DNA of 64,000 bases from Pyrocephalus nanus. Lineage: Eukaryota; Chordata; Aves; Passeriformes; Tyrannidae. Position 1 is the stretch's first letter, and every line of letters begins with the position of its first letter. Position numbers and translations under genes: made by a program. The notes below the pieces were generated by a model that saw only the letters and a program-made list of their open reading frames with translations, ran no database searches and had not been told where the DNA came from. The stretch lies in the NCBI GenBank assembly GCA_038380795.1, contig CM076268.1:24127501-24191500 (forward strand). Reading direction: 5' to 3'. Shown here piece by piece: positions 14,311 to 27,600 of the stretch.

Positions 14311-14916
14311 TTATCTTTTTATATGTGGAATTTGTGCCACAAGAACTCTTTTAACTCCCAAGATATCAACTGGAAAGAAATTTACATGGAATAAGGAAAG
14401 ACTAAGAATAAAAGAAAAAACTATGAAAGCTTTTATTTCAGAAGTATATTGTTGCCATCTCTTGTTTAAAACAGAGGAGTTCACAGTTTTATTAAAAGTC
14501 AATGCAGAAATAAGCCGCTGCCTTCTGCTACAGCTGCTTGGCTGATTTTTAGCTTCATGTTTAGGTCTTAGAACAGATTCCAGACCAGCTTCTATCCACT
14601 TTCTGTATGCTCTATTCAGCAGATGTTTGACACCTTCTTGGATTGCACGGCTGGCATCCCAAAGTTTCAGCAATTCTCTTCCTCTGTCACCACCCAGCTC
14701 GTGCTCAGCACATTCTCTGGAACTGAAAGTTCTTCCCAATCTTACATGACCATTCAGGCCTTGAGTCTGCAATGTCCAGTAGTTGGTCTGAGGTTTATTT
14801 GCACATAAAAAAGAGATCCTCTGTTCTACAGATCCTTTAATAGGGAGAATACTCAAGGAGGGAAGGGAGTGTATTCTACAGTGGAAGGAGGAATAAGTTA
14901 TCCTGGTATAAAGCAT
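14311..14916 (-). other. unassigned 201-codon open frame
   Basis: The longest open frame outside recognised repeats. At the stop-codon frequency of this AT-rich DNA a frame this long is unusual for a 64-kb window. The product is not recognised. The middle third, roughly residues 75-125, is rich in charged and helix-favouring residues (RGRELLKLWDASRAIQEGVK), while the C-terminal 40 residues are hydrophobic (AFIVFSFILSLSLFHVNFF) and could form one membrane segment. The minus strand carries AATAAA inside the frame (about 14487-14492 on the + strand), which is unhelpful for a real gene. No family motif is visible. Options are an orphan exon, a decayed pseudogene, or chance. Confidence 0.2.
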
Positions 14917-17900
14917 GATTGTACTGACATAATTATGGCATCACAATGGATGGTGGCTGAAGAAGAGAAATAGAGATAGTGGTATGGGAACAATGTCCAG
15001 ACAACAGTTATGAATGTGCATCTCAGTGCAGTGATCTCTAAGTCAGTCCTGTGAGTGGGGTTTTTCCATTGGCTTGTACAGATTTTGGATCATGAACTTG
15101 TGCAAATCTCTGGGCATACCTACACACAGAAAAAGAAAATTGTGGAGAGGAAACAAATGCTTATTTCCAAAGGAAGATGAAAAAGGCCATCTGCTTGGGG
15201 TTTTATTGGCTTTCTTTTTCATGGCTGTGATGCTCTTTGGAGTTGCATGTTTTTCCCAAAGCTGCCTCAGCATTCTAAATTGTTACATATAGATGATTCT
15301 GTTCCTTTGTTTGTTCTTCTTCTATATTTCAGCATTTCTGGGCAAACCTTGTAAAATAAAAAATCTCTCTAGTGGGTAATCTTAGACTTCTGTTTTAATA
15401 CATTTAGCTAAATAACTCATGATGTTTTTACAGTTACTGAAATGATTATTAGCTTAAAACTAACACTACTTGGGTTAAAGCATTTGTTGTTGTTGTTGTT
15501 GTTTGTTTGTTTGTTTTTTTTCGGGGGGGAGGTCTGTGGACTTAATTGTCAACCAGCATATGAAATAAGTAGGAATAAAGTTTCGGTAACTGCAAACTGA
15601 GATTACAACAGCACTGAAGCAAATAAAAGTACAATTTAGCAGCAAAGGAAGTGAGTAGAATGTGATGGAAAATAGTGACCATACTCTGATTTTTACTACG
15701 ATTTCTTGATACATAGAAGTTTTTCTCTGTCAAATCAAGCTTTCTGAACAACTTATGTTATAAAGTGTAATTTTTCCAAATGTGTAATTATACACTCTAT
15801 CAACCATTAACAGTGTTGTTCCATATTTACATTGTTGTATGTATCTTATATCTAGACTTACTCATTTGTTAAGAAGGGATCCATTAGTTTGTTTTTAAGT
15901 AATGGTAGGCTTTCACTTTGCCTAAGCTGTATAGAAATTGTACGGTTTTAGTACAAATAGGTTCTACACTTGACAGAGACTGATATATCTGGAATTGGAA
16001 GAAATAATGTGATCTCAGCAACAAAAATATTGACCATTGAATGTTGTTTTATGTTGTTTTTTTACTTAAAGCTTTCCTTTGAATATTACTTCAGTCTAAG
16101 GCTCTCATGCATTAATTGAAGAGGTTAGGTTTGTACCTGCTCACTTCATTAACAGCTGTTACTAATTAGTGGAGCCTAGTCATTAAGGAACCTGCTGGGG
16201 TTTGAGGAGAACAATTTATATTTTTTCATGGCATTTAAGCACACAATATGCTTGTGAGTGGAAAAGTTTCATTTGGGAGCAGTCAGTTTTAGCAACATTA
16301 GCATATCTATGGTGGGCTAGACTTGAGCTGTAGACTGATATCCCCAGGATAGGGGAACACAGGAGAGACTCACTGCTTGAGCAAGGGCTCCAGGAGGAGT
16401 GATTCAGAGCAGCCTTTTGGGCTATGGCTGTGCCAGTGGCAGGAAGAGTCGTGTGGCCTGCTCTGTTTGTGCTTGGTGAAGCTGCATCATTGCAAGCTTT
16501 AGCCTCAAGCAGTCTTTGGACACCAATTTTCATTAAGCCTCTGTATATGGACAGTATAATGTCTCCTAAGAGTATGGAGGAAGAGAATTGCCTCTTCATG
16601 GGTTGTTCAGGGCATAGCAGGCTGGGCACACATGGGGTAATCCATTTGAAAGGTGTAGCCTGGTTTCCCTAGTTCATTATTTTTGTTCTGTGAAGCGGAA
16701 CCATTTTCTCATCTGCTGTAATCTAGCCCCTACTTCCCATAGGTAGTGCTATGCCTGGTGTCTGTTTCCACAGCCTGTTATGTTAATAAATTCCAATATT
16801 AATCCCAGGAGCTAGAAGGGTTTTTTTAGTGTATGTTGCTGTCATGCTTTTCTGGGCAAGTTCTTATGCAAGTTACCCTGTCAAGTGTGAGGACAGCAGT
16901 TTTGATTAGTTTCTCTGCTGGGCAGAGGTGAAAGAGGAAGCCTTCCTGCTCCCTTTCCCTCTTGAGCAGCTGTGTAGGACAAGCCCCACACACTGCTGGG
17001 TTGATGTCGAGATTAATGTTATCCTCTTAGGAGGCTTTTCCTTCTAATGGCACCTTTTAATGTGCTAGATTAAATTAATGGGTCAGTCTTCAAACTTTTG
17101 TTTATGGACTTCCAGATTTATCTGGCTGTGTTGGATTTAATCTTAAAACACACTCCTAATGTATGCTGTTGCATAGGTCTTCACTGATGGTATGCATGTA
17201 ATAAGTTGAGTTCTTCCTTAGAGCAGTTTTGTTACACTAGAAGCTGCCATAATTATATTTTAAAGTATTTCGTCTCCATACAATAAAGATACACTGCAGT
17301 TAGGTTCAGCTGCTGGATGAAAACTGACATTCTTTCCAGGTAGGGGCAGTATTCATGTATCCAGCTACATAGTTATACTTTAAGCTATCAATAAAAAAAC
17401 CAATCAAAATAACCAGGGTTGATCTAGTGATTAAACTTATCCATTAATAAAAAATGTACCTGAAAACAGGAATTATCATGTTTGTGACTTCTAATATTAA
17501 CAGCAGATGATCCCAGTTTTCCTGCCTGCCCCAGCTTGCAATCAGAATAATCTCTTGCTAGATAAATCTCTGCAGTGTGTGGCCATGTGTGAGTGTTGTG
17601 AGAAATGACAGCTTGCTGCTGTTTTTTGGCTCACATAAAGGCTGCTGGAGGCCATAACGAGCAAGATGAGTCCAGTGTCATCCCATAAGCTGCAGGAGGA
17701 CAGAGCTGGACAGTAGAGAGCATTTCCTTTTCAAGAAGATTTCGAAAGCAAATTGTGCAGCTGAAAATAGAATGTTGCTGCTAACTAAAAATTTGACCTA
17801 TTTTAATCTGGAAGACGTCAAAATATTTTGACAGCATGGGAAAATCCCATTCTCCCCTTTCCTGAATATGTTCCAAAAAAACCCCTTCTGGCTAAAGGGA

Positions 17901-20900
17901 ATTGATTTTGCCAATTATTTGAGTTTTTATAGGAAACCACAGAGGCTGTTTAAATTTCTGAAATTGGCTCTTCTGGGAAGTAAGTTGTGGCAGTGGAACA
18001 AAAGGATAATAGGATTTACCAATGGTGAGGAGAAAATAGGTGTCTGTCCTCATTTGTTCACATTTGAGTGTCACATGAACCCCCAGCCCCTTGTTTCCAG
18101 CTATGTAGCTGCTGCTTGGGCTAGGTACAAGAGTGACAGGTAATTTGTTTTCTGGGAGTGAGGCCTGTGGCCCTTCCATAACTATCCTCTCTTGAATCTC
18201 CTTATGGATTACCTCATACATCTCATAGGGAACCTTCATCTGTCAGGACTTTGAGATTTGTTACAAACTGCATGCTAGTCCTTTTGATAAGGATGCTTTG
18301 CCGTGAGCTTTTCCTTGGGCATTAAACTCCCATGAACAAGGACTGAATTGGTTTCATTGGCTGTCAAACCTGGCTGTCAGCTTGTTTTAGAAATGGAATA
18401 TGGAAAGGATCTATATTTTTTCATACCATTTTATGTTGGTGAGTCTCCTTGACTCTCGTTTTGTTCTCACGTCTTACATTTTACTTAGAGGGAAAGTCAG
18501 ATCAATGTTGGTGCTTTCCAGAGTATTGCTTCCTTTTTAAATTTTTTTTAATCTTTTTTTGTTAAGATGTATTTCAAGACTTGAGGTTAAGAGTAAAAGA
18601 ATGAACTGTTGACATCATGGAAGTCATTGTAAACTTTTGACTTTATGGAAAGACTTTCCCAGGAAGAATTTCTTCTTTAATAATCTCTTTGGTACTCAGA
18701 GTTGTCTCTGGAGAATTGTGTTAGGTTGCAAAGTATACTTCCCATATATTAAATACAAATGCAAACAAACAAAAAACCTGAAAAAAACTCAAACCCTTTC
18801 ATCAGAACTATCAACAAGCACCCAAGCATGAAGTCTTAACTGATGCAGTAGTACTTGCCCTTGTCTTTGTAGACTCATTGACAATACAGCAGCAGCTTGA
18901 GTTAACCTAGTGGATAAAGAATGATGCACTTAAAGATGAGAGGTTATTCAGATGCTGTACAGCACTTTAAAATGCTAAGTATTTCCATATTTGGAAGCAC
19001 TTATCTTTTAGTTTCTACAATATCTTAATTTTTTTTTAAATGCCAAAGAAATCATATTAGATTCTTGTGTTTGCTTTTAGATTAATAAATCTTCAGGGAA
19101 AACACATACTTTTTCTGATTGATTTTATAATTTGACACCTGCTTCTTATGAAGATACTTAAAACATTTAAAACCAGTATTGAGCCATCTCATTAATTTCT
19201 GTTGGATACTACTGAGTGAAAATAACAGATAAACACTGCCTGCCAGTAATTTCATTAACATTTCAAGTGAAGGAATAGTAATGTATCAGGACACAAACTT
19301 CATAACAACATGTTTTTTTTCTGATATTCCTTTATTCTTTTCCCTTTTAAGGGTACTCTAAAAATAATAAGTTATAATGTTGCTAATCTTCCTCCTATGA
19401 GGAAGAACTTCTTTTTCAGGATTTTAGAATGGAAATTAGTACTGATGAAGTGCACAAGATCCACAAAAACATAAACAAAACAGTGGCACTGGATGACAGA
19501 GGAGGCAAACCAGAGGCATCAGAAGTACAGAATTTCCTTTTAACCCTGACAAATGTGCCTTGGTCCTATCTGATGGGAAAAAATGAGGGAGCTGAAGCTC
19601 CCTTCTGGTACAGACTCTTGTTTTTTGTTGAAGCTGATAGTATAAAAATTTTCACAGTAGGTTTGACAGAGTGTTTTGTGTGCAGTGTGACTTGTGCTCA
19701 CTTCAGTCCAAGTCCTTCACTAGCAGCCTCCAGAAGTCTTCAGCCTTTGCAGTCTAAAGTAGTCATAAATCTTATAGCTGTTTCTTTGTAATTAAGTGAT
19801 GTTGAAGTATTAGGTGTTACACATGACACACCTGAGTTCACTGATGCTAGGAATTAATAGATATGCAATACTGAACTTGGAGAAATCAGTTAAACAGTTA
19901 AAATTTACTTGGATTGAGTGGGTATCTTCAAATATCTTCACAATTCTATTCTGCAATCAGCTGAGATCTGCTGGCATCTTCAGTGCTCTGTCAGTTCTTA
20001 GTGATACAAGGATTAAAATGTCTAGGTTGAGTTGGAATAAGCTGAGAGTTGATTTTAATTTTAATTTTAAAATGAGACAAGTCCATTAAGTTCTGATTTT
20101 GAGGACTCGTTTTCCTAGGCCCTGTATTTCGTTTGTATTTCATTGAGTAAATTTCTTTGAGTAAAGACTTGCAAAATAAAAATGTGTTGTATACCTGTTT
20201 TCTCAGGCTATGTTTCAGTGTTACAAATTACACTGGTAGATTTTAGGAAAGAAAAAGTCACCTTAAACATGCAGTAAATGTAACTGCTACAAAAAAGTAC
20301 CTCTGCCCTACTGATGTCACTGCAATTAGTATGTAGGAAAAGCCAAGCAGAAAAAAGCAGAGGTTAGTGCAGTGCAGTTGTTCTATTAATTAATAGGACA
20401 AAGGCTTGGTTTAAAAGTACTTTTAAAAAGGAATGGAGGTTGAAGTGTGCTGTATCATAAAGATGTTATTAACCAAATGTAAGTGAGCTGTTGAGCTGGG
20501 CAGGGAGGAAAAAAAAAAGGGACAGGTGCAGTTAAGTTTCATGCCAAATGATTGTCTTGAAAAGAATTTATCAAGTGTTTATTCCTTTTTACTGTGTAAA
20601 AAAAACCTTAAAAATCATACCTCAGCAAATACCCATTTGTTCCAGCAAAACTGCAGATTTTTCTGACTTAGCTCTTGAAACACTTCATCTGTGGGTGTTT
20701 TTGTAGCCGGTCTGTCTTGTCTCTGATTATGGCCAAAAGTGGTTGCCTGAGGATGAGTGACAACATGGCAAATGGATGTGGAACATCATATACTCTTTCA
20801 GATCATTCAGCTGGTTCAGATGCTACTGTTTGGATGTTCTTTTTGTATTGGTAGAGCTTGGTGCTTTTTCTCTCTGAAGTTGTGTAGCTTTCCCCTGAGT

Positions 20901-23760
20901 TGGATCTTGCTGGTTCCTTTTCATCTAGGAATAAAATTTGCTACTGACTAATCTTCAAGCATTATAACAGTTTTAAGCAAAACGCTTGTTATTGTTAGTG
21001 ATTAAACTGCTTCTACGCTGAGTTCCTTGTGAATTCTTGCCTGAGAATAAGCTAGTCCTGGAATTTGACACTTTGTCTAGTTTTTCCTTATGTTTTTAGA
21101 AGCATTTTAATTTTAGAGAAACACTTAAAGTTCCTCCAAAATTAGAAACCACAGCATGGGAATCTCTCTAGTCTTTTCCATGACCATCACAAATGATTTT
21201 GACATTTTTCAGCATCTTTGAAAGCTTCATTTATGTTGTGATCATCACCTGGCCTTTAGATCATCTGACAGTATTTGTGTTCCTACAGTTTATTCTGGTT
21301 AGACAGGTTGGCTTTGTTCTGCCACTTAGGCTTGTTGATAGTGAGATTCTTCATCGGTAAGATTTTGAACCACACTCAGCCTGTCAGTCTGTTACAACAT
21401 GAGGTTTGCAACTCTGTGGGACCCCAAACTTGCAGGCCCATGATATGTTTCTTAACGATGCTCAAATTTTACCTCTGAGTTCTATCCTGATGGGTCATTT
21501 TCCTGATGTGTTTTCCATAAAATGGATCAGTAGTATTTCAACACCAAAGAAATTTGATCCTATGCTGTTCCATTAGCATGAACCAAAATACTGGAAAGAT
21601 ATCCAGGAAACAGTTAGAAATTAATTTTCTGTCTTAATTTAGAACTCAGATTCTCAGCTACAAAGTTTTCATTAATGGTGCTTTCTATGAGAAAGACAGA
21701 GGATGCATTTGGTTGGAGATGAACTCCACCATACAAACTGTCTAACAGTTATAGGATGCAGCCTTTGTTGGTGTTCAGGCTGCTGTTCCTTTCAGTGTCT
21801 TAGAAGCAAAGGTTTCTTACAATCAGTCCCCTGACGTGCTCAGTTCCACATTTCCTGTTACTTCTATACAGAGGCAGAAAAAGAAAATTAGATGAGAAGA
21901 TGTGTAGCTGCAACACATAAAAGTACCCATCGTTTTGATAGGAATAATTTGCTTACCAGATGGTTACCCTAGTATTCCTGTATGATTTTATAAATAAAAT
22001 AGAAATTTAATACTTTTATTGGAATGCTCAAAAGGATATATAACTCATTTCATACCCTTTCAAGACATGATATTCTCCCTTTCTTCATCCTTAAAAAACT
22101 TCTCAAAACCTCAAAACTAGAAGTAAAATTACCTCATGGTGATCTCATTTTTTTCTTAGGCTTGAAGTTATGAAGTTGCTAATCCAGTCTTTTATCTTGA
22201 ATTCACCATTATAATGTCAAGATTGAATAATCTGCCTTTATCTCCAGGGTGACAGCTATGCAGAAACTTCAAAAGGGACAGTTTTGCCAGCATCTAAAGA
22301 CTCTTGTTAATTACTACATCTTGAAGTAAAGTGAAATAAAGCAGGATGAAAAATGATATTTCTCTTTGACAACCTTGTTAAAATATCAGTGATGAAGCAG
22401 TACATTTTAAGTACTTTAAGAATGCATTTACTGAGATCAAGACCATTCTGATCGTGGTTCAGGTTGGTCTCTACAAGATACTTTATACAAAGATGTGTGT
22501 GTCACTAAGGGTTTAGAAAGCTCTTAAGTGGAAATTCAGTATTTTGACTCTATTTTCCTATTGAAATTGATAGAAATGAGTTATTAATGGTGTTGCTTTA
22601 CAGTACCTGGCAGAAGGGCTTGTATTGTTATGTCTTCCAAGTATAAATAAACCTTTTCTTACATTTTCATATCCCGGTTTTACCCTTTTTTCACTGCTGC
22701 TTACATGACTTTATTAGTGTAAAAACAAATTGTATATATTATGATCTGTAGCAAACACTGTGTTATCAGCAGAGAATGCGAATAGTGTCTTAATAAGTGT
22801 TTCTTCAGGACTGGGTTTGAGGTGCTGGTTCTGGATTAAGTGTTGGTTTATCCATGCACTGTTTCTGGAGAGTCAGGGGCTGAGGAAAGCTGTGCAGGTC
22901 AGCCAGTGGAGGGATGTTTGCTCCATAGGTTATGACTACCATATGAAACAAGTCCTCAGGTCAAATCCACAGAGCTTAGGCCAGTCAGGACAATCTGTGG
23001 ACCCATTCTTTTTTTTTTTTTTTTAAAGGCTGTTACAATAATTGTCTCTGAAAATCGGAGAAAGGTTAATGTGAGTAAAAAACAAATTAATCCTTTGTGA
23101 GTACCATGTTGAAAGTAAGTAGTTCATATAGACTCATGATAAGGAAAATCAGGCTCAGGTTTTCAGAAGACAGTGTTTTCTATTTTCACTTTTTTTGATG
23201 TGGTTTTGTATGCAGCAACTTATATAATGAAATATAGTACAAATCACAATGAATAACTAAGTAGGCTGAACTGATGTTGGTGCTAGAATACAGTTTATTT
23301 CATTACTTTTACCTACTTGAGGAACTGTAGCTTTGTGGGTTTAATTCTCGATCAACAATGGCTTTGAGTGGTACTTAAATAACAACTGTTCCACCAGACT
23401 AGTGGTTGTCATTTCAATATCCTTGCATTATGTGGAAGCCAATAGATGATGTTGATAAGGAAGGAGAATCTTACTAGTAGCACAAAGGGCTTAAGTAATT
23501 GTAGAGGCTTTGGCTGGGTAAGGGGATGGGCTTCCCTCCTTAGTCACCACAGTTCACATCCCAAAAATATTTTCCCTGCAGGAGCTATGATGCAATTGTA
23601 CAGGAGATGAAAATTCTCAATATATTAGCTAGTAGTTCATGCTAACATCAGATTTCAACAGTACTGTTCACTACAAGTGTTCAAAAAAAAAAGTAAAAAA
23701 TTTATACGGAAAAACTAAAGCTATAATATTCAAGTGAGATAATTTCCCTATTTATAATTC
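14917..23760. other. non-coding stretch
   Basis: No supportable gene. It contains a TTG/TTTG simple repeat at 15484-15521 followed by a run of seven G, and a 16-bp perfect palindrome at 17817-17832. A 115-codon minus frame at 17892-18239 and a 137-codon minus frame at 16216-16629 lack any recognisable motif and are left uncalled. About 20.8-21.5 kb is T/C-rich on the + strand and looks like very old unrecognised sequence rather than a gene. A 16-nt T run lies at 23009-23024. Confidence 0.65.
15484..15521. repeat. (TTG)n/(TTTG)n microsatellite
   Basis: About six TTG units run into TTTG units and then a T run, followed directly by C and seven G. This is an ordinary slippage-prone tract, probably length-variable between individuals. 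Confidence 0.85.
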
Positions 23761-23803
23761 AGAATCAATACATGTGACATTACTCTTATTAGTGTAACCT
23801 TCC

Positions 23804-23860
23804 ATTGGTCTCAGCCATAAAAAACTGCACATATAAAATCCCTAGTCTGGGGTTTCAGTC
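23804..23860 (+). promoter_or_regulatory. possible core promoter: inverted CCAAT, TATA box, initiator-like
   Basis: ATTGG (inverted CCAAT) at 23804-23808 is followed by TATAAAA at 23832-23838 and an initiator-like TTCAGTC with its A at 23857, about 25 bp past the first T of the TATA box. The order and spacing resemble a compact polymerase II promoter, such as that of a solo LTR or a minor transcript. The sequence just downstream is slightly richer in GC and CpG (CAGTCGGGGTCTCTCCCC). I could not find LTR ends or a target duplication, and TATA strings are common in AT-rich DNA, so this is tentative. Confidence 0.22.
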
Positions 23861-24600
23861 GGGGTCTCTCCCCATGTAACAGAAGGCAATTCGGGCTGTG
23901 TGGCTTTCTCCAATGAAAGAAACATTCATTGTTTCTTTTACTTATGTAGGAGACAGATACCTTAAGTGGAAGTTGAGTAACTGGATAGTTGTGGTTAAAT
24001 GAGTGGCCCTGAGGCTTTTAGAGAAGAGAGTGTTTTAAGGAATTTCCAAGGTGCCATTGAGAAATCCCCATGGTCAAAATGAGCCAACTGTGGTAACAGG
24101 GACATGGCAGTGCTTGCACCTTTCAGAAGGGAAAAATGTCCAGTAGTGTGAAGGTTTAAAATACATAAAGTTGGATTTCATGTCAAATGCAATGGGATCT
24201 CTGGGATAAGTTTCAGTAATGTTTAAAACTGAGAATCTCATGTATTGTCTAAGATAGGATAAAGTTATTGTTCAATTGTTATTATCAGCTTCTGTTTTAA
24301 AAATGCTGAGAAAATTTCAACAAGGTAATAAAGCCCAGGGGTTTTCAAGGTATTTCTAGTGCCTGAGCAGCTTTCAAAACTCAAAGTTTGTACCTGCAGG
24401 ACATGTGCAAATGTCCTTTTTGTATGAAGATGGGGAAACTTAAATTACTTGATATGCCTACAGTGGTGTCACCAACTTGTATAGGGCTAGTCCTTAGAGT
24501 AATTCAGTCAGTGTGAGTATATCTGTGCTAACCTGCAGTCAAAGCAGAGCCTGCAGTATTTCCAAGCATGTTTACAGTTGGAAGCATTTTAAAATTTCAA
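23861..24600. other. non-coding stretch
   Basis: Nothing beyond short frames. The first hundred bases, after the possible TATA box, are a little richer in GC than the surroundings. Confidence 0.6.
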
Positions 24601-24624
24601 GTATTACAACAATTGTTGTAATAC
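24601..24624. repeat. perfect 24-bp palindrome
   Basis: GTATTACAACAA is followed at once by its exact reverse complement, with no spacer. The centre reads ACAACAATTGTTGT, which contains overlapping inverted SOX-type cores (ACAAT/ATTGT) and a CAATTG E-box. With no loop it is a poor RNA hairpin but could extrude as a small cruciform or bind a dimeric factor. It is seen directly; any role is inference. Confidence 0.8.
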
Positions 24625-27600
24625 ATCAGTAACAAATCTAAAGGGCATTGTTAATATGCCTTCAGCTAGTTCAACATTTAAAATACATAGTATCCTGTAC
24701 TTGCTTGAACCAGAACACAGCCTAGTCACTGCTGAACACCTCAGTGTACTACTTCTGCAAATCTTACAGGAATTACTTAAGCAGATTTCTCTACATCCAG
24801 CTTTTCTGGGATTTTTGAAATTAGTTTTTCTAATTCCAGAGAGAAGCAAAAAGTATTCTATCATCTTTTCTGGAATTTCATTCAGACCTTAAATTAATGA
24901 GCAGAATAGAAGCCTATTTCTGAACATAAGTTTGGGAGGGACAGTGACTGAAGCATGAAAAACAATCAAATAATATGAATGGAAGTAATTCTCAGAGTAT
25001 GCGTTAACAATTAATAATACTGCATCTTGAGAAAAATCTGTGTGTTGTCAGTTGCTGAACATTCAGGTCATCTGAAACAGGAAGCTGGTACCAGCACTGC
25101 GCTGTCACTGTATGGTGCTCCAGGTCTGGAATGGTTGAGCTGAAGTTTTTAGGGATGTATTTGCTTGTTGTGTTGTCCTGTGTAAAATTATATCTGCTGT
25201 AAATATCCAGATACCTAATAAATCCAAAGAAAAAGAGTGCTTTTTCATTCTCTTCCATCCCTTTGTCTGAGTGAATTGATTCATAGCTTTAATTAACCTG
25301 CCTTCTTTCACAAAAAATCCTCTTCTGAACAGTAAAAATTTATAATATTTACAATATGCTTTGTTCTAGGTACATCCTTTGGTTTTCAAATTGTACTTGT
25401 AGTATTTTCTCGAAATGTTAATTGTTAACTCCCTGTGAACTTGTAGAGGTAAAATTGATGCGAGCGTCTGTTTCTAAACTATGGGGGGGGGTGTATGTTC
25501 TATAAAGGGAGGTACAGATTCTTTCAGAATCAGTGTCACTTTCTTTTCAAGCATTTCAAGAAAGTATTTGTGTAGAGAGGTATGTGTATTTCAGACTCTA
25601 AATGCGTGGTGTACAGTTGTCAGCTCATTTCTGCTCATCTGCTGTCAGAAAATCTGTTGTAGGATTATTGTTTGTCTTAAACAGTTCAGCAAAAATTGTT
25701 GTACTGGTAAGTCCTAACCTTAGTATTTAAATTAGGAAATGTTTATCATAGTAATCAACATACAGTAACTGGATCAATTCAATAATACTGGCTATACATG
25801 AATTTAGTCCATGGATACTCAAATCCAGAACAACAGTTAGATGTAATCCCGTTGGAGTCAATGTAATTAACGTTACATACATCCTGAAGTGCTTTTTTGG
25901 ATTAGGGTCTAAATATTTTTTATTTTGAAAGAAAATGTTGTTCAGGTCCTGGATTTTAAATACTCTTGCTCATAAAAATATAGGTTGCAACGTAAATAAG
26001 TGAGTAATGAGGAGGTCACTACTCCCGGCTATTTGTGAACCTGGGTCTTGCCAGATTTGCCTGGTCCATTTACCTAAAGTGCATAAGACTTGGGTCAATA
26101 AACATATGATGATAGACTGGGAATCTGAAGAGAAGTTGATTTCATGAGACAGGTGCTGGTGAAAGAACACACTGCATTACTTCACAGAAAAAGAAGTACA
26201 GATCAAATATGTGAATAAACATTTCAGGAAAGAACAAGTTGTTTATAGAATAACTGTTGTAATGTACCTCCACTTTTGTCTGATGTCTTGTTGCAGTTAA
26301 GAGTCAGCAAACATTCTTTTAAATGCTTATATTTGCTGAAAGAAAATGCTTTCAACTGCATTTCATTCCCCATGAATATAAACTATGGCCTGAAAATTTA
26401 AAAAAATCAGACACTCCCCTCTTCTCTTTCTTGAATCTGTGGGTGTGATGCTGTTAGAGGTAGGGGTGAGTGTCCTACTTTGGAAAGGGGTTCCTGAGTA
26501 AGGAAAGCACTGCAAAGAATAGTAGCTGAGGATAGAATGTTATGTGGATTACAGGGATTAGACAGTGGACAAATGAGATCTCTTACGTGTTTTTACAGTC
26601 TTATTCTTGATATTTTTCTCTTTCTTCTCCTAAACCTATTTTTTCTGCACATAAGAATTTAATGTAGACTTTAGGTAGAGAGTGCTTTGGAACTCTCAAA
26701 ATTTATTTTTAGACCTTTATATTTGGAAACTTCCTGGTTGGTATGTACAATGGCCTCTAATTAGGTTGTTGTCACTGTAGATCACAGCACCTTTCAGGAG
26801 GGTTAAAACATAAGGCAGGAAAATGTAATAAATATAGTTGATGATCTCAAAGATATATTTCACTTCAAGCAATTTGCATTCAATTAATTAAAAGTAGCTG
26901 CTTTGCCTGTAGGACAACCTATTTAATGTTCATCTCCTTTCCCCTCCATCTTATACAAACTTATCATTTAGGGTAAAAACAGAACTGTTTTCCACCTACG
27001 TAACATACTACTATGCAGTTCTGTTGGTCTGCCACCATTGCTCCTGTCCTTTTCCTGTCTTTCATCTCTGTATTATACACAAGCAGCTTTATCATGAAGC
27101 TCTTCTGTATGGCTACTACTTTTGCCCTTGGACTGCTACATTTCACAATATCCTGTTCCAAGGGCAGGGATTTTGTCATGTGTAACATTGTTTTTCTGAA
27201 TAGCATCCCTGGAAATTCCCAGGTGTAGAAGTAGTATCACAATTTTGTGATAAAACTTAAGATAAAACATAGTGCAGAGCTCTTGACATTGAGGAAGTGC
27301 TAACATGACTGAATCCAGATTTAAGAGCATTCTGCAGCAGTGCTGGAATCAAAACTAATGGCTGTACTCAGCTTGGATGGGAGGCACAGTGCTGTCAGGG
27401 TGTCACTCTGGTATTCATGATTCAAATAGCAAAGCCCATCCTAAAAAGCTGGCACTACTGGATCTATGGCAGCTGTTGCAATGCATAATTGATGCAGCCC
27501 TGGGATACAGTTTCAAATACTCTGTCAGTGCATGTAGGAAGCCTGCAAAATGGACAGTAGTTTCAGTAGTCAAATATTTCTTTTTAACCAACTTTATAGT

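Noticed and set aside
17892..18239. 115-codon minus frame with a protein-like N-terminus
   Set aside because: No motif, and length is within chance for this composition.
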